Assembly (NCBI RefSeq): GCF_021390395.1
Contig: NZ_JAJUWT010000008.1
Span: forward strand, 186,001 to 250,000
Source: Saccharothrix sp. S26
GTDB taxonomy: Bacteria; Actinomycetota; Actinomycetes; Mycobacteriales; Pseudonocardiaceae
Length of the DNA: 64,000 nucleotides
Direction: 5' to 3'
Part shown: piece by piece, positions 7,669-16,235 of the stretch
Position numbering within the stretch: the stretch's first letter is position 1
Layout of the letters: each line of letters begins with the position of its first letter
The notes under the pieces: generated by a model
Told to the model about the DNA's origin: nothing
Databases searched by the model: none
Seen by the model: the letters and a program-made list of their open reading frames with translations, nothing else
Translations under genes and position numbers: made by a program

Positions 7669-8583
7669 GTGACCGCGTTGTCCGTGCGACACGACATCGG
7701 AGCCGCCCTGACGGTGTCCGCCGGGACCGTCGACCTGGCCCGCTACGTCTACGTCCCCGACACGCCGCAGCTGGAGTCACCCAAGCCCTACCTGCACCCG
7801 ATCCGCACGAGGGCCGGCCGGGTGGTGAGCCTCTTCCGCCCGCACGACCACGTCTGGCACAAGGGCATCGCCTGGTCGCTGCCCAACGTCGGCGACGAGA
7901 ACTTCTGGGGCGGCCCCACCTACGTGCACGGGCAGTCCTACGTGCAGCTGGACAACAACGGCACCCAGCGGCACCGGCGCGTGGTCGACGTCGGCATCGC
8001 CGAAGACACCGCCTGGTTCACCCATGAGTTGGATTGGATCACCCAATCCGGCCAGACCGTGATCACCGAGCGTCGAGCGATCACCGCGACCCTGCTGTCC
8101 CCCGACGCCTGGGCCCTGACCTTCGACACCACCCTGACCAACGCCTCCGGCCACGAGATCGCGTTCGGCTCGCCGACCACGCGCGGCCGGGACAACGCGG
8201 GCTACGGCGGCCTGTTCTGGCGCGGACCGCGCTCGTTCACCGGTGGGGACGTCGTCACGCCCGACGGCGTGGGCGGCGACGAGGTCCGCGGCCGGCGCGC
8301 CGAGTGGATGGCGTTCGCGGGCAGGCACGACGGCGACGCGGCCGAGTCGCTGGTCCTCGTCGTCGACCACGACACCAACCCGCACCACCCGCCGCGGTGG
8401 TTCACCCGGACCGTGGAGTTCGCGTGCCTGAACCCGGCCCCGTTCTTCAGCGAGGAGCTCGCGGTCGCGGACGGCGAGGCGGTGCGCTTCCGCTACGGCG
8501 TCGGCGTGGCCGACAGCGGCGCGGACGACGCGAAGTCCCTGGCCGCGGCCGTTCGCGAGGTGCTGCGCCAGGTGGCGGAGTGA
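7669..8583 (+). CDS. PmoA family protein (DUF6807)
   Basis: A 304-residue protein recognisable as the PmoA/DUF6807 family by its HDHVWHKGIAW segment and PSPK-like N-terminal strand pattern. The family name comes from old similarity to a methane mono-oxygenase label and does not imply that function. Members are common in sugar-degradation clusters with Gfo/Idh/MocA oxidoreductases and are thought to fold like galactose mutarotases. Start: GTG at 7669 with GGAGG at 7657-7661. First gene of a three-gene operon, overlapping the cupin gene by four bases. A role in handling a keto-sugar or oxidised sugar is an inference. Confidence 0.8.
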   Translation: MTALSVRHDIGAALTVSAGTVDLARYVYVPDTPQLESPKPYLHPIRTRAGRVVSLFRPHDHVWHKGIAWSLPNVGDENFWGGPTYVHGQSYVQLDNNGTQRHRRVVDVGIAEDTAWFTHELDWITQSGQTVITERRAITATLLSPDAWALTFDTTLTNASGHEIAFGSPTTRGRDNAGYGGLFWRGPRSFTGGDVVTPDGVGGDEVRGRRAEWMAFAGRHDGDAAESLVLVVDHDTNPHHPPRWFTRTVEFACLNPAPFFSEELAVADGEAVRFRYGVGVADSGADDAKSLAAAVREVLRQVAE

Positions 8584-9314
8584 GCACGTTCCCCGGCGGC
8601 ACGTCGCTGTCGTTCCTGGACGTCTACGACGACGCCGCTCCCGACGGTGTCGTGGGCGGCAGCCCGCACCTGCACCTGGCGTCGACCGAGTGCTACATCG
8701 TCGTGGGCGGGGAGGGCGAGCTGCACACGGTGACCCTCGACGGCTGCCGCGAGACCCCGCTCCACCCCGGTTCGGTCGTCTGGTTCACCCCGGGCACCAT
8801 CCACCGCGCGGTCAACCACGGCGGCCTGCGGGTGGTCGTGCTCATGGCCAACGCCGGCCTGCCCGAGGCCGGTGACGCGGTGATGACGTTCCCGCCGCAC
8901 GTGCTCGCCGACCCGGATCGCTACCGCGCCGCCGTGACCCTGCCCCCGCGCGCCACAGAGGCCGAACGCGCCGCCGACGCCCGCGAGCGCCGCGACCTGG
9001 CCGTCGAGGGCTTCCTCCCCATCCGGGACGCGGTCCGCGACGGGAACACGGCCCCGCTGCGGGAGTTCCACGCCGCCGCCGCGGCCCTGGTGCGGGCCCG
9101 CGCCGGGACGTGGGCGTCGATCGTGCGCGACGGCCCGCTCAGCCAGGCCGAGGCCACGCTCTCGCTGACCGCGGACCTGGTCGCGGGCACGGCCCGGCAC
9201 CTGGAACGCGCGTCCGTGTTCCACTCCACGGCAGGACGGGCGTTCGGCATGTGCGGCCGCCTGACCCCCGTCGACACCTCGGGTCCCGCAGCAGACGAGG
9301 AGCACTCATCGTGA
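8580..9314 (+). CDS. Cupin domain-containing protein
   Basis: 244 residues. The N-terminal half is a small beta-barrel cupin: first motif SPHLHLASTECYIVVGGEGE, with metal-binding His, His and Glu, and a second motif centred on PGSVVWFTPGTIHRAV. The C-terminal 120 residues are helical and unassigned. GTG start at 8580 overlaps the PmoA stop (GTGA), and its own TGA is overlapped by the next GTG at 9311, so all three genes are translationally coupled. Likely a sugar epimerase/isomerase-like or sugar-sensing cupin; the substrate is unknown. Confidence 0.82.
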   Translation: MSTFPGGTSLSFLDVYDDAAPDGVVGGSPHLHLASTECYIVVGGEGELHTVTLDGCRETPLHPGSVVWFTPGTIHRAVNHGGLRVVVLMANAGLPEAGDAVMTFPPHVLADPDRYRAAVTLPPRATEAERAADARERRDLAVEGFLPIRDAVRDGNTAPLREFHAAAAALVRARAGTWASIVRDGPLSQAEATLSLTADLVAGTARHLERASVFHSTAGRAFGMCGRLTPVDTSGPAADEEHSS

Positions 9315-10408
9315 CCACCCGCACCTGCGCGATCGTCGGCACGGGCGCGATCGCCGGCGCCCACGCCGAGGCGATCACCGCACTGCCCGGCCGGGCCCGG
9401 CTCGTCGGCGCGGTGGACGTGCAGCCGGACCGCGCGGAGGCGTTCGCCGCGACGTGGGGCGTGCCGACCTACCCGACCCTGGCCGCCCTGCTCGACGCCG
9501 AACGGCCCGACCTGGTCCACCTGTGCACGCCGCCGGGCTCCCACCTGCCGCTCGCGCTGGAGTGCCTGGCCGCGGGCGCCGCGCCCGTGGTGGAGAAGCC
9601 GCCGGTGCTCTCCCTGGCCGAACTCGACCGCCTGCGTGCCGCCGAGGCCGCGGCCGGTGTGCCCGTGGCCACCGTGTTCCAGCACCGGTTCGGCTCCGGT
9701 GCCGTGCGGCTGCGTCGCCTGCTGGCCGAAGGCGTCCTGGGCCGACCGCTGCTGGCGTCCGCGCACACGCTGTGGTTCCGCGACGACGACTACTTCGCCG
9801 TGCCGTGGCGCGGTCGCTGGGACGTCGAGGGCGGCGGACCGACCATGGGGCACGGCATCCACCAGTTCGACCTGCTGCTGTCGATCCTCGGCCCGTGGAC
9901 CAGCGTCACGGCGATCGCGGAACGCCAAGCCCGTCCCACCGACACCGAAGACGTCTCCGCCGCCCTCGTGCGCTTCCGCTCCGGCGCCGTGGCCACCGTG
10001 GTCAACTCCCTGGTGTCGCCGCGCCAGACCAGCCAGCTGCGCTTCGACTTCGACCACGCCACCGTCGACCTGGAGCACCTCTACGGCTACACGAACGCCA
10101 ACTGGTCGCTGACCGCGGCCCCGGACGTCACCGCGGCCTGGGACAGCGACCAGGCCGACATCCCCAGCGGCCACACCGCCCAGCTCACCGCCGTGCTGGA
10201 CGCCCTGGACGCGGGGGAGACCCCACCGGTCTCCACCACCGACACCAGGATGACCATGGAGTTCGTCGCCGCCGTCTACGCCTCCTCGTTCACCGGCCGC
10301 ACGGTGACCCAGGGCGAGATCGCGGAGGGCAACCCGTTCTACGACAGCATGGCCGGCACCGGCGCACCCTGGCTGAGCCTCGCGGACGGCGCGTCAACGC
10401 AGGCGTGA
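9311..10408 (+). CDS. Gfo/Idh/MocA family NAD(P)-dependent oxidoreductase
   Basis: A 365-residue cytoplasmic dehydrogenase of the glucose-fructose oxidoreductase/inositol dehydrogenase family. The Rossmann fold begins at residue 6 (AIVGTGAIAGAHA). The EKPP motif with the catalytic Lys is at about residue 97, and the substrate domain has the GHGIHQFDLLL helix with the usual Asp and His. It would oxidise a sugar or polyol hydroxyl, probably producing the 3-keto or lactone intermediate handled by the PmoA and isomerase-type proteins beside it. Last gene of the operon, coupled to the cupin by a 4-bp overlap. Confidence 0.9.
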   Translation: MTTRTCAIVGTGAIAGAHAEAITALPGRARLVGAVDVQPDRAEAFAATWGVPTYPTLAALLDAERPDLVHLCTPPGSHLPLALECLAAGAAPVVEKPPVLSLAELDRLRAAEAAAGVPVATVFQHRFGSGAVRLRRLLAEGVLGRPLLASAHTLWFRDDDYFAVPWRGRWDVEGGGPTMGHGIHQFDLLLSILGPWTSVTAIAERQARPTDTEDVSAALVRFRSGAVATVVNSLVSPRQTSQLRFDFDHATVDLEHLYGYTNANWSLTAAPDVTAAWDSDQADIPSGHTAQLTAVLDALDAGETPPVSTTDTRMTMEFVAAVYASSFTGRTVTQGEIAEGNPFYDSMAGTGAPWLSLADGASTQA

Positions 10409-10456
10409 CAGGTCGGCCGCCGCTCGTTGTCGGTGGTCGCCGCTAACGTCCGCGCC

Positions 10457-11281
10457 ATGCCCGCCACCGTGCTGCCCACCGACAACGGCCGCGAGATCCC
10501 CGGCCTCGCCGCGCTCGCCCGCACCGCCACGCGCCTGCACCCGAGCCCCGGTGCACCCACCGTCCACGACAGCCACCTGGGCGGACCCCTGCTGTGGCCC
10601 GTCGAGGAGCCGTGGCCGCACTGCGACGGAAGACTGCCCAGCAACAGCGGACGACCCGAGGAAGGGTGGTCCGCCGACCACGCCCTCGACGTGCCGGTCG
10701 CCCTGGTCGGCGCCGCCCAGTTCTTCCGCCGCGACTTCCCCGACCTGCCGTTCCCCGAGCACGCCGACCTGCTCCAAGTCTTGTTCTGCCCCAACGAGCA
10801 CAGCAGCATGGAGTACTGGGGGCCGGGCGTGCACCTGGTCTGGCGCGACTCCACCGGCGTGACGGACGTCGCCCCACCGCCGGAGCCGGTGGTCGCCGCG
10901 GACATGTTCCTGCCCCGCCCCCGCGTGCTGAACCCGTGCCGGATCACCGAATACCCGATGCTCCGCGAGCTCCCCGGAGCGATCAAGTCGACGCTGTCGT
11001 CCGTGGACGAGGACGACTGGCCGGAGGTCGCTCAGGGCTCCAAGCTCGGCGGCTGGACGTTCTGGTGGCAAACCGACCCCTGGCAGCTCACGTGCCGCGA
11101 GTGCGACGCGGATCTGCGGCTGCTGATGGCTTTGCACACCTCCGAGCACGACGACGACCTGTGCTCCTGCGGTCGGGACGCAGTGGACCCCGCCCAGTGG
11201 GAGTTCGGCAGGGAAGGCGCCTTGAACATCTTCACCTGCCCGACCGACAGCAGACACCCGTTCAAGCTCGCCATCGACTGA
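10457..11281 (+). CDS. YwqG/DUF1963-like hypothetical protein
   Basis: 274 residues, no signal or membrane segment. The order LGGPLLWP-x-EEPWPHC, PVALVGAAQF and later KLGGWTFWWQ resembles the DUF1963/YwqG family, which is widespread and of unknown function. Four Cys near the C-terminus (CREC about 215, CSC about 236) might bind zinc. A -10-like TAACGT lies seven bases before the ATG, and there is no ribosome site, so the mRNA is probably leaderless. Stands alone between the sugar operon and a methyltransferase. Confidence 0.75.
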   Translation: MPATVLPTDNGREIPGLAALARTATRLHPSPGAPTVHDSHLGGPLLWPVEEPWPHCDGRLPSNSGRPEEGWSADHALDVPVALVGAAQFFRRDFPDLPFPEHADLLQVLFCPNEHSSMEYWGPGVHLVWRDSTGVTDVAPPPEPVVAADMFLPRPRVLNPCRITEYPMLRELPGAIKSTLSSVDEDDWPEVAQGSKLGGWTFWWQTDPWQLTCRECDADLRLLMALHTSEHDDDLCSCGRDAVDPAQWEFGREGALNIFTCPTDSRHPFKLAID

Positions 11282-11371
11282 CGACCGGCGAGGCCGTCCC
11301 CGCGTGGCCCATGCGGGTGATTGCCCGTCAGCGACCCGGGGGTGGGGTGGGAGTGCTGGTACAACGCGGGT

Positions 11372-12214
11372 ATGAGCTTCGACGGGGAAGTCGGGGAGAT
11401 GGTCCGCGCCAACCAGGCCAACTGGGACGCCCGGACACCGGTCCACGCGGCGAGTGAGTTCTACGCGATCGGCAGGCGCGATCCGCACGGGTGGTTCGCG
11501 CCGTTCGAGTGGCACGACCTCGGCGACCTCGCCGGCCGGGAGGTGGTGCACCTCCAGTGCCACATCGGGATCGAGACGATCGCCCTCGCCCGGCAGGGCG
11601 CCCGCGTCACCGGGCTCGACTTCTCGACCGCCGCGGTCGCCGAGGCGCGTCGCATCGCCGCCGAGGAAGGTGTCTCGATCGAGTACGTGCGAGCCGACGT
11701 CCACGACGCGGTGGCACACCTCGGCTCCGGTCGGTTCGACGTCGTCTACACCGGCAAGGGCGCGCTGTGCTACCTGCCGGACCTGCCCCGGTGGGCGGCG
11801 ACGGTGGCCGAGCTGCTCAAGCCGGGCGGGTTCGCCTACATCGCGGAGTTCCACCCGGTGCTCACCGCGCTGGGCACGTCCCCCGGACCCGACGACGGGC
11901 CGGAACTGCTGCTGCGCCACGACTACCTCGAAGGACGCGGCGCGGTCGTGCGCGATTCGACCTACACCTACACCGACGGCCCCGCGCTGACCTCCGCCAC
12001 CGCGTCGTACGAGTGGAGGCACTCCCTCGGCGAGCTCGTCACCACGCTCGTCCGCGCGGGCCTGCGCATCGACAGCCTGACCGAGACCGACGAGCTGCCG
12101 TGGCCGCGTTGGGCCCGGATGACGCGCGCCGAAAGCGGCTGGTGGACGTTGCCCGACGACGACCCGAAGATCGCGCTGCTGTTCGGCCTCAAAGCGTCCA
12201 AGCCCGCGCCGTGA
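11372..12214 (+). CDS. Class I SAM-dependent methyltransferase
   Basis: 280 residues. SAM-binding motif I is VVHLQCHIGIETIALA at about residue 50, followed by the acidic end of strand 2 (VTGLDFS) and a post-motif LLKPGGFAYIAEF. The segment around ARWGGR-like N-terminal residues suggests a small-molecule O- or N-methyltransferase. Start ATG at 11372; TACAAC six bases upstream could be the -10 of a leaderless transcript. The substrate cannot be inferred from the neighbours. Confidence 0.85.
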   Translation: MSFDGEVGEMVRANQANWDARTPVHAASEFYAIGRRDPHGWFAPFEWHDLGDLAGREVVHLQCHIGIETIALARQGARVTGLDFSTAAVAEARRIAAEEGVSIEYVRADVHDAVAHLGSGRFDVVYTGKGALCYLPDLPRWAATVAELLKPGGFAYIAEFHPVLTALGTSPGPDDGPELLLRHDYLEGRGAVVRDSTYTYTDGPALTSATASYEWRHSLGELVTTLVRAGLRIDSLTETDELPWPRWARMTRAESGWWTLPDDDPKIALLFGLKASKPAP

Positions 12215-12264
12215 CGTCGCGGCCGGAAACACCGGGCCGCTGAGCCGTACGCGCAACTTTGCGG

Positions 12265-12292
12265 TTTGCGTCCGACCACGCGCCGCTACGCT
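12265..12292 (+). promoter_or_regulatory. Candidate promoter of the pseudokinase-helicase operon
   Basis: TTTGCG (12265-12270) and TACGCT (12287-12292) with a 16-bp spacer in the 109-bp gap before the operon. The match is moderate, and no palindromic operator is seen. Confidence 0.3.
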
Positions 12293-12323
12293 GTGCAGCC
12301 TCGATCGACGCAGTCACACAGCG

Positions 12324-13316
12324 ATGAGCGGTGGAGTGGAACAGCACGACACAACCCCGTGGCCGGCGGGCAGCGTCTCCAACTCGGTGCGCGGTGAGGT
12401 GAACGGTGCCCTGGTGCAGGCCGGCGCCATCTTCGGTGGCGTGCACTTCCACCACCGGGCCGCGCCGCCCGAACCCCCGCCAGCCGACCGCAGGCCGTCC
12501 GGGCTGGCACCCGAGGTCGAGGTCGACGGCACCGCGTACCTCGTGCACGACCACCCGGCGGAAGCCCGGTCGACCGGTGACGGCGGCGCGACCGTCCGGC
12601 AGGCGAGGTGCCTGCGCCTGGGGCCCGGTGGCGGGTTCGGCTGGTTGCGCCGCGTCGAGGTGCGTGCCGCCACACCCGCGGCCCGACAAGCCCGGCACGC
12701 GGTGGCCGCGGAACACGACCTCCTGCGCCGGCTGTCGGGCCGGGTGCCCGGACTGCCCGCCGTGCTCGACTTCGTCGAAGGGCCGGACGACACCACCCTG
12801 GTGACCGCCTGGCCGCGGACTCGGTCGCACCGGCCCTGCGACCCGCTCGACGCCCTGCTGCCCGCCGGGCCGGTGAAGGACCCGGGAATGCTGGCGCGGG
12901 TGTGCCAAGCCCTGGCGTCCCTGTGCGCGACGCTGTCCGCGCTGCACGCCCACGGCACCGCGCACGGCGCGCTCACCCCGGCCGAGCTGATCATGCGTGA
13001 CGACGGCACGCTCCTCCTGCGCGACCTCGGCCGGACCGACCCGGGGCCGGCCGAGTACCCGACACCCGAACACCTCGCGCGCGACACCACGGGCCCCTGG
13101 ACCGACGTCCACCAGGTCGGCGCCATCGCCTACCACCTGCTCACCGGCCGGCAGCCCGGCCCGCACGCGCCCGTGCCGATCCGCGCGTGGAACGCCGACG
13201 TGCCCGCGGACCTCGCCGACGCGGTGGCCGCGGCCCTGGCCCCGGCCCGCGCCGACCGACCGGACGCGGCCGCTCTCGGGGCGCGGCTGCGCGGCCTCGC
13301 CCACCCCACCCGCTGA
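12324..13316 (+). CDS. Pseudokinase with N-terminal RHIM/BASS3-like amyloid signalling motif
   Basis: 330 residues. Residues 20-42 carry a Gly-rich motif (RGEVNGALVQAGAIFGGVHF) with the Q-x-G core and spacing of the actinobacterial amyloid signalling motifs related to RHIM (BASS3 type), which link sensor and effector proteins. Residues 90-330 look like a Ser/Thr kinase fold, but the catalytic loop reads AHGALTPAEL instead of HRDxKPxN and DFG is DLG. There is also no clear VAVK lysine, so it should be catalytically dead. First of a three-gene operon; the helicase follows after 9 bp. Expected role: scaffold or activation switch for the helicase. The start codon lacks a strong ribosome site. Confidence 0.7.
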   Translation: MSGGVEQHDTTPWPAGSVSNSVRGEVNGALVQAGAIFGGVHFHHRAAPPEPPPADRRPSGLAPEVEVDGTAYLVHDHPAEARSTGDGGATVRQARCLRLGPGGGFGWLRRVEVRAATPAARQARHAVAAEHDLLRRLSGRVPGLPAVLDFVEGPDDTTLVTAWPRTRSHRPCDPLDALLPAGPVKDPGMLARVCQALASLCATLSALHAHGTAHGALTPAELIMRDDGTLLLRDLGRTDPGPAEYPTPEHLARDTTGPWTDVHQVGAIAYHLLTGRQPGPHAPVPIRAWNADVPADLADAVAAALAPARADRPDAAALGARLRGLAHPTR

Positions 13317-13325
13317 AGGAGCCCG

Positions 13326-16235
13326 GTGCGTTCCGTCCACGTCCCCCTCCCCGGGGTGATCCACCTCGTCGCGTCCGCCGAGGACGACCACCGGCTGCGG
13401 GAGAAGCTCCGCGGCCACCCCGGTCTCCCGCAGAGCGTCGAGCAGGTGGTGGCCGAGCTGTCCGCCTCCCGCCACGGCGTCCCCGCGACGGTGGACGAAC
13501 CCAACCGGTGGAACGGCAAGCGCACGCTCCTGCTCTACGGCACGGCGTGGTCGATCCGCCTGGAACCGACCCACTCCGGCCGCGGGTACAAGGTGAAGTG
13601 GGTCGACCCGCTCCGGATCCGCGACCACCACCGGCTCGCCCGGCAGTTCCTGTCCCTGCACGCCCCCGGCTGGCGGCGCGTCGACACCCTGTACGAGCTG
13701 CACGAGGGCACGCGGTCGTGCTGGCCGCAGATCGAGCAGCACTGGGAGCGGCTCGTGACGTCCCAGGCGTCGCCGTCGCCCGCGCTCCCGCCGCACCACA
13801 CGGCGTTCCTCGACGTCGTGGAGCGGGTCGTCGACGCGGGTGAGCGGATCTTCGTGACGGCGGCGAAGGACGAGCGGCCCCACCCGTACCGCGACGTCAC
13901 CCCGGTCGGCGAGGTGCGGCACGGCGCCCACGCGGTGTACGGCTTCACGATGGTGCGGTCCCAGCTGCCGGAAGAGGGCGCGTTCGTCCAGGTCAAGGGC
14001 TACGACGAGTACCGCGGCCAGGTGGTGCGGCTGGACGGCCGGTCGACGACGGTGCGGTTCGACGAACCCGTGGACTGGAAGCTCCTGCCGAAGACCGGCG
14101 AGCTGGAGACCACCACGAGCACGGTGGTGTTCAAGAAGCAGCGGGAAGCGATCACCGCCCTGCGCGACCGCCGAACGCTCAACCCGCATCTGCTGCGAGC
14201 CCTCGTGGACGCCCGCACGAGGCCGCTCGCCGAGGCCGCGGACGTGCCGAACGAGACGCTGGACCCCGACCAGCTCCAGGCGTTCCGCCGGGCCTTGGCC
14301 GTCGAGGACCTGATGCTCGTGCTCGGACCGCCCGGCACGGGCAAGACGCGGGTGATCAGCCAGGTCGCCACGGCGGCGGCACGCGGTCAGGGGTGGACGC
14401 GGCCACCCCAGCGGGTGCTCGTCACCTCGCACTCCAACCGGGCGGTGGACAACATCCTGCCCAGGTTGGCGCCCGACCTCGTGGTGGTGCGGGTCGGCAA
14501 CCCCGGCATGGTCACCGACGAGGGACGCCCCTACCTGCTGGACGAGCAGGCGCGGCAGTTGCGCGGTGAGGTGCTCGCGGGCGTCGACCGCGGGCTGCGC
14601 CGGTTCGCCGACCTGGAGATCGCGCAGAAGTGGGCCGACGAGCTGGCCGGCCGGGTGGACGCCCTGCTGGCCGCGTTCGCCGACACCGACCAGGCGCACG
14701 CCGCCGTGGCCGCGGCCCGCCGTGCCGCCGGAGGACCCGCCCAAGCCGCCGTGGACGGGCTGGAAGCGGCCCTGGTCGACCTCGACCGACGGCTGGCGCG
14801 CGTGCACGGGTCGATCGATCGTGCCACCGACCTCGGCCGGTTGCCGCTGCTCGGGTGGTGGGCGCGGTGGCGGGTCGCCACGCTCCGGTCGCGGGGTCGG
14901 CAACTGGACACGGCCCGGCAGGGCCACGTCGAAGGTCTGCGCCGGGCCCGGCTCCACCTGGAGGCCGTCACCGACCCGGTGCCGCAGGTGCGTCACGCGC
15001 TCTCGACGTTGGCACAGCGGTGGGAGAACGCGGAGAAGGCCCGCGAGTCCGCGCTCATCGCCGCGAACGCCTCACGTGCGGCCGTGGGCGGGTGGGAACC
15101 ACCACCCGACGTCCGCGACACCCCGGACCCGACGGCGACCCGGCAAGACCTGGTGAACCTCCTCTCCTGGCTCGGGTCGCGGCTGCCGGTGCTGCACGCC
15201 CGCGCGCGCCTGCTCGCCGAATGGCGTCAGGAGGTCTCCGGTGCCACCACGCAACTGCACCCCGAGCTGATCCGGTACGCCCACGTCATCGCGGCCACCA
15301 CGATCGGCACGGCGTCCCGCCCCGAGCTGTCGGACGTGGACTTCGACCTCGCGATCGTGGACGAGGCCGGGCAGATCGGCACCGCCGACCTGCTGGTGCC
15401 GCTCGTGCGCGCACGGCGTGCCGTGCTCGTGGGCGACCAGCAGCAGTTGCCGCCGTTCCTCGACTCCGAGGTCGAAGCCTGGGGCAGGGAGGTGGGTGAC
15501 GCGCGCATCCGGGAGCTGCTCGCGAAGAGCGCGCTGGAACACCTGGTGGACCGCCTGCCCCGGACGAACGTCGTGCCGTTGACGTGGCAGCGGCGGATGC
15601 CCGAGGTGATCGCCGAGTTCAGCTCGCGGATGTTCTACGGCGGCAGGCTGCGCACCGCGGGCACGCACGTCCACGACGACGACCTGTTCACCAGCCCGCT
15701 GGTGTTCGTCGACACCGCGCGGCTGCCCGAGCACCGGCGGCGGGAACGTGCCGCCAACCAGCGCGACCACCGCCAGAACGGCTACCACAACCCGGCCGAG
15801 GCGGTGCTGCTGTCGCGGTTGGCGGCGCACTACGACGCGGCGGGCCGCGACTGGGCGGTGATCGTGCCCTACACCGCGCAGGTCAAGGAGGTCGTCAAGG
15901 CCGTCGTGGAGCTGATCGGCAAAGAGGCCCAGGTGCGGCTCAACGTCGGCTCGGTCGACTCGTTCCAGGGCGGCGAGCGCCAGGTGATCCTCTACGGCTT
16001 CACCCGCAGCAACCCCGACGGCAACGTGGGCTTCCTGCGCGAGCTGCGGCGCGCGAACGTCGCCTTCACCCGGGCCAAGCGGCAACTGGTGCTGGTGGGC
16101 GACCTCGGCACGCTGACGTCCGCGCGGGACGCCGGTTTCCGCGACCTGGCGAGGGCCTTGCGCGACCACGTGGCGACGGCGGGGGAGATCCGGCAGTACG
16201 ACGACGTCCTCGACCGGATCGGCGGCGCGCGATGA
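13326..16235 (+). CDS. Superfamily 1 DNA/RNA helicase (COG1112 type) with unassigned N-terminal region
   Basis: 969 residues. Residues 1-320 are unassigned and mostly beta/alpha. The helicase core has all key motifs: Walker A GPPGTGKT (334-341), Q-motif-like PDQLQAF before it, motif II DEAG (679-682), motif III VGDQQQLPP, motif IV WQRRMP, motif V SVDSFQGGERQ and motif VI NVAFTRAKRQLVLVG. About 340 residues, including a charged coiled-coil-like stretch, are inserted between motifs I and II, as in UPF1/DNA2-type proteins. COG1112 helicases occur in Mokosh and related anti-phage systems, where kinase domains also appear. GTG start with AAGGAG at 13316-13321; the stop overlaps the next ATG (ATGA). 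Confidence 0.9.
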   Translation: MRSVHVPLPGVIHLVASAEDDHRLREKLRGHPGLPQSVEQVVAELSASRHGVPATVDEPNRWNGKRTLLLYGTAWSIRLEPTHSGRGYKVKWVDPLRIRDHHRLARQFLSLHAPGWRRVDTLYELHEGTRSCWPQIEQHWERLVTSQASPSPALPPHHTAFLDVVERVVDAGERIFVTAAKDERPHPYRDVTPVGEVRHGAHAVYGFTMVRSQLPEEGAFVQVKGYDEYRGQVVRLDGRSTTVRFDEPVDWKLLPKTGELETTTSTVVFKKQREAITALRDRRTLNPHLLRALVDARTRPLAEAADVPNETLDPDQLQAFRRALAVEDLMLVLGPPGTGKTRVISQVATAAARGQGWTRPPQRVLVTSHSNRAVDNILPRLAPDLVVVRVGNPGMVTDEGRPYLLDEQARQLRGEVLAGVDRGLRRFADLEIAQKWADELAGRVDALLAAFADTDQAHAAVAAARRAAGGPAQAAVDGLEAALVDLDRRLARVHGSIDRATDLGRLPLLGWWARWRVATLRSRGRQLDTARQGHVEGLRRARLHLEAVTDPVPQVRHALSTLAQRWENAEKARESALIAANASRAAVGGWEPPPDVRDTPDPTATRQDLVNLLSWLGSRLPVLHARARLLAEWRQEVSGATTQLHPELIRYAHVIAATTIGTASRPELSDVDFDLAIVDEAGQIGTADLLVPLVRARRAVLVGDQQQLPPFLDSEVEAWGREVGDARIRELLAKSALEHLVDRLPRTNVVPLTWQRRMPEVIAEFSSRMFYGGRLRTAGTHVHDDDLFTSPLVFVDTARLPEHRRRERAANQRDHRQNGYHNPAEAVLLSRLAAHYDAAGRDWAVIVPYTAQVKEVVKAVVELIGKEAQVRLNVGSVDSFQGGERQVILYGFTRSNPDGNVGFLRELRRANVAFTRAKRQLVLVGDLGTLTSARDAGFRDLARALRDHVATAGEIRQYDDVLDRIGGAR

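Noticed and set aside
12189..14996. 935-codon minus-strand open frame opposite the pseudokinase and helicase genes
   Set aside because: Shadow frame: His/Arg/Gly-biased composition and no ribosome site, while the plus strand encodes clear domains.
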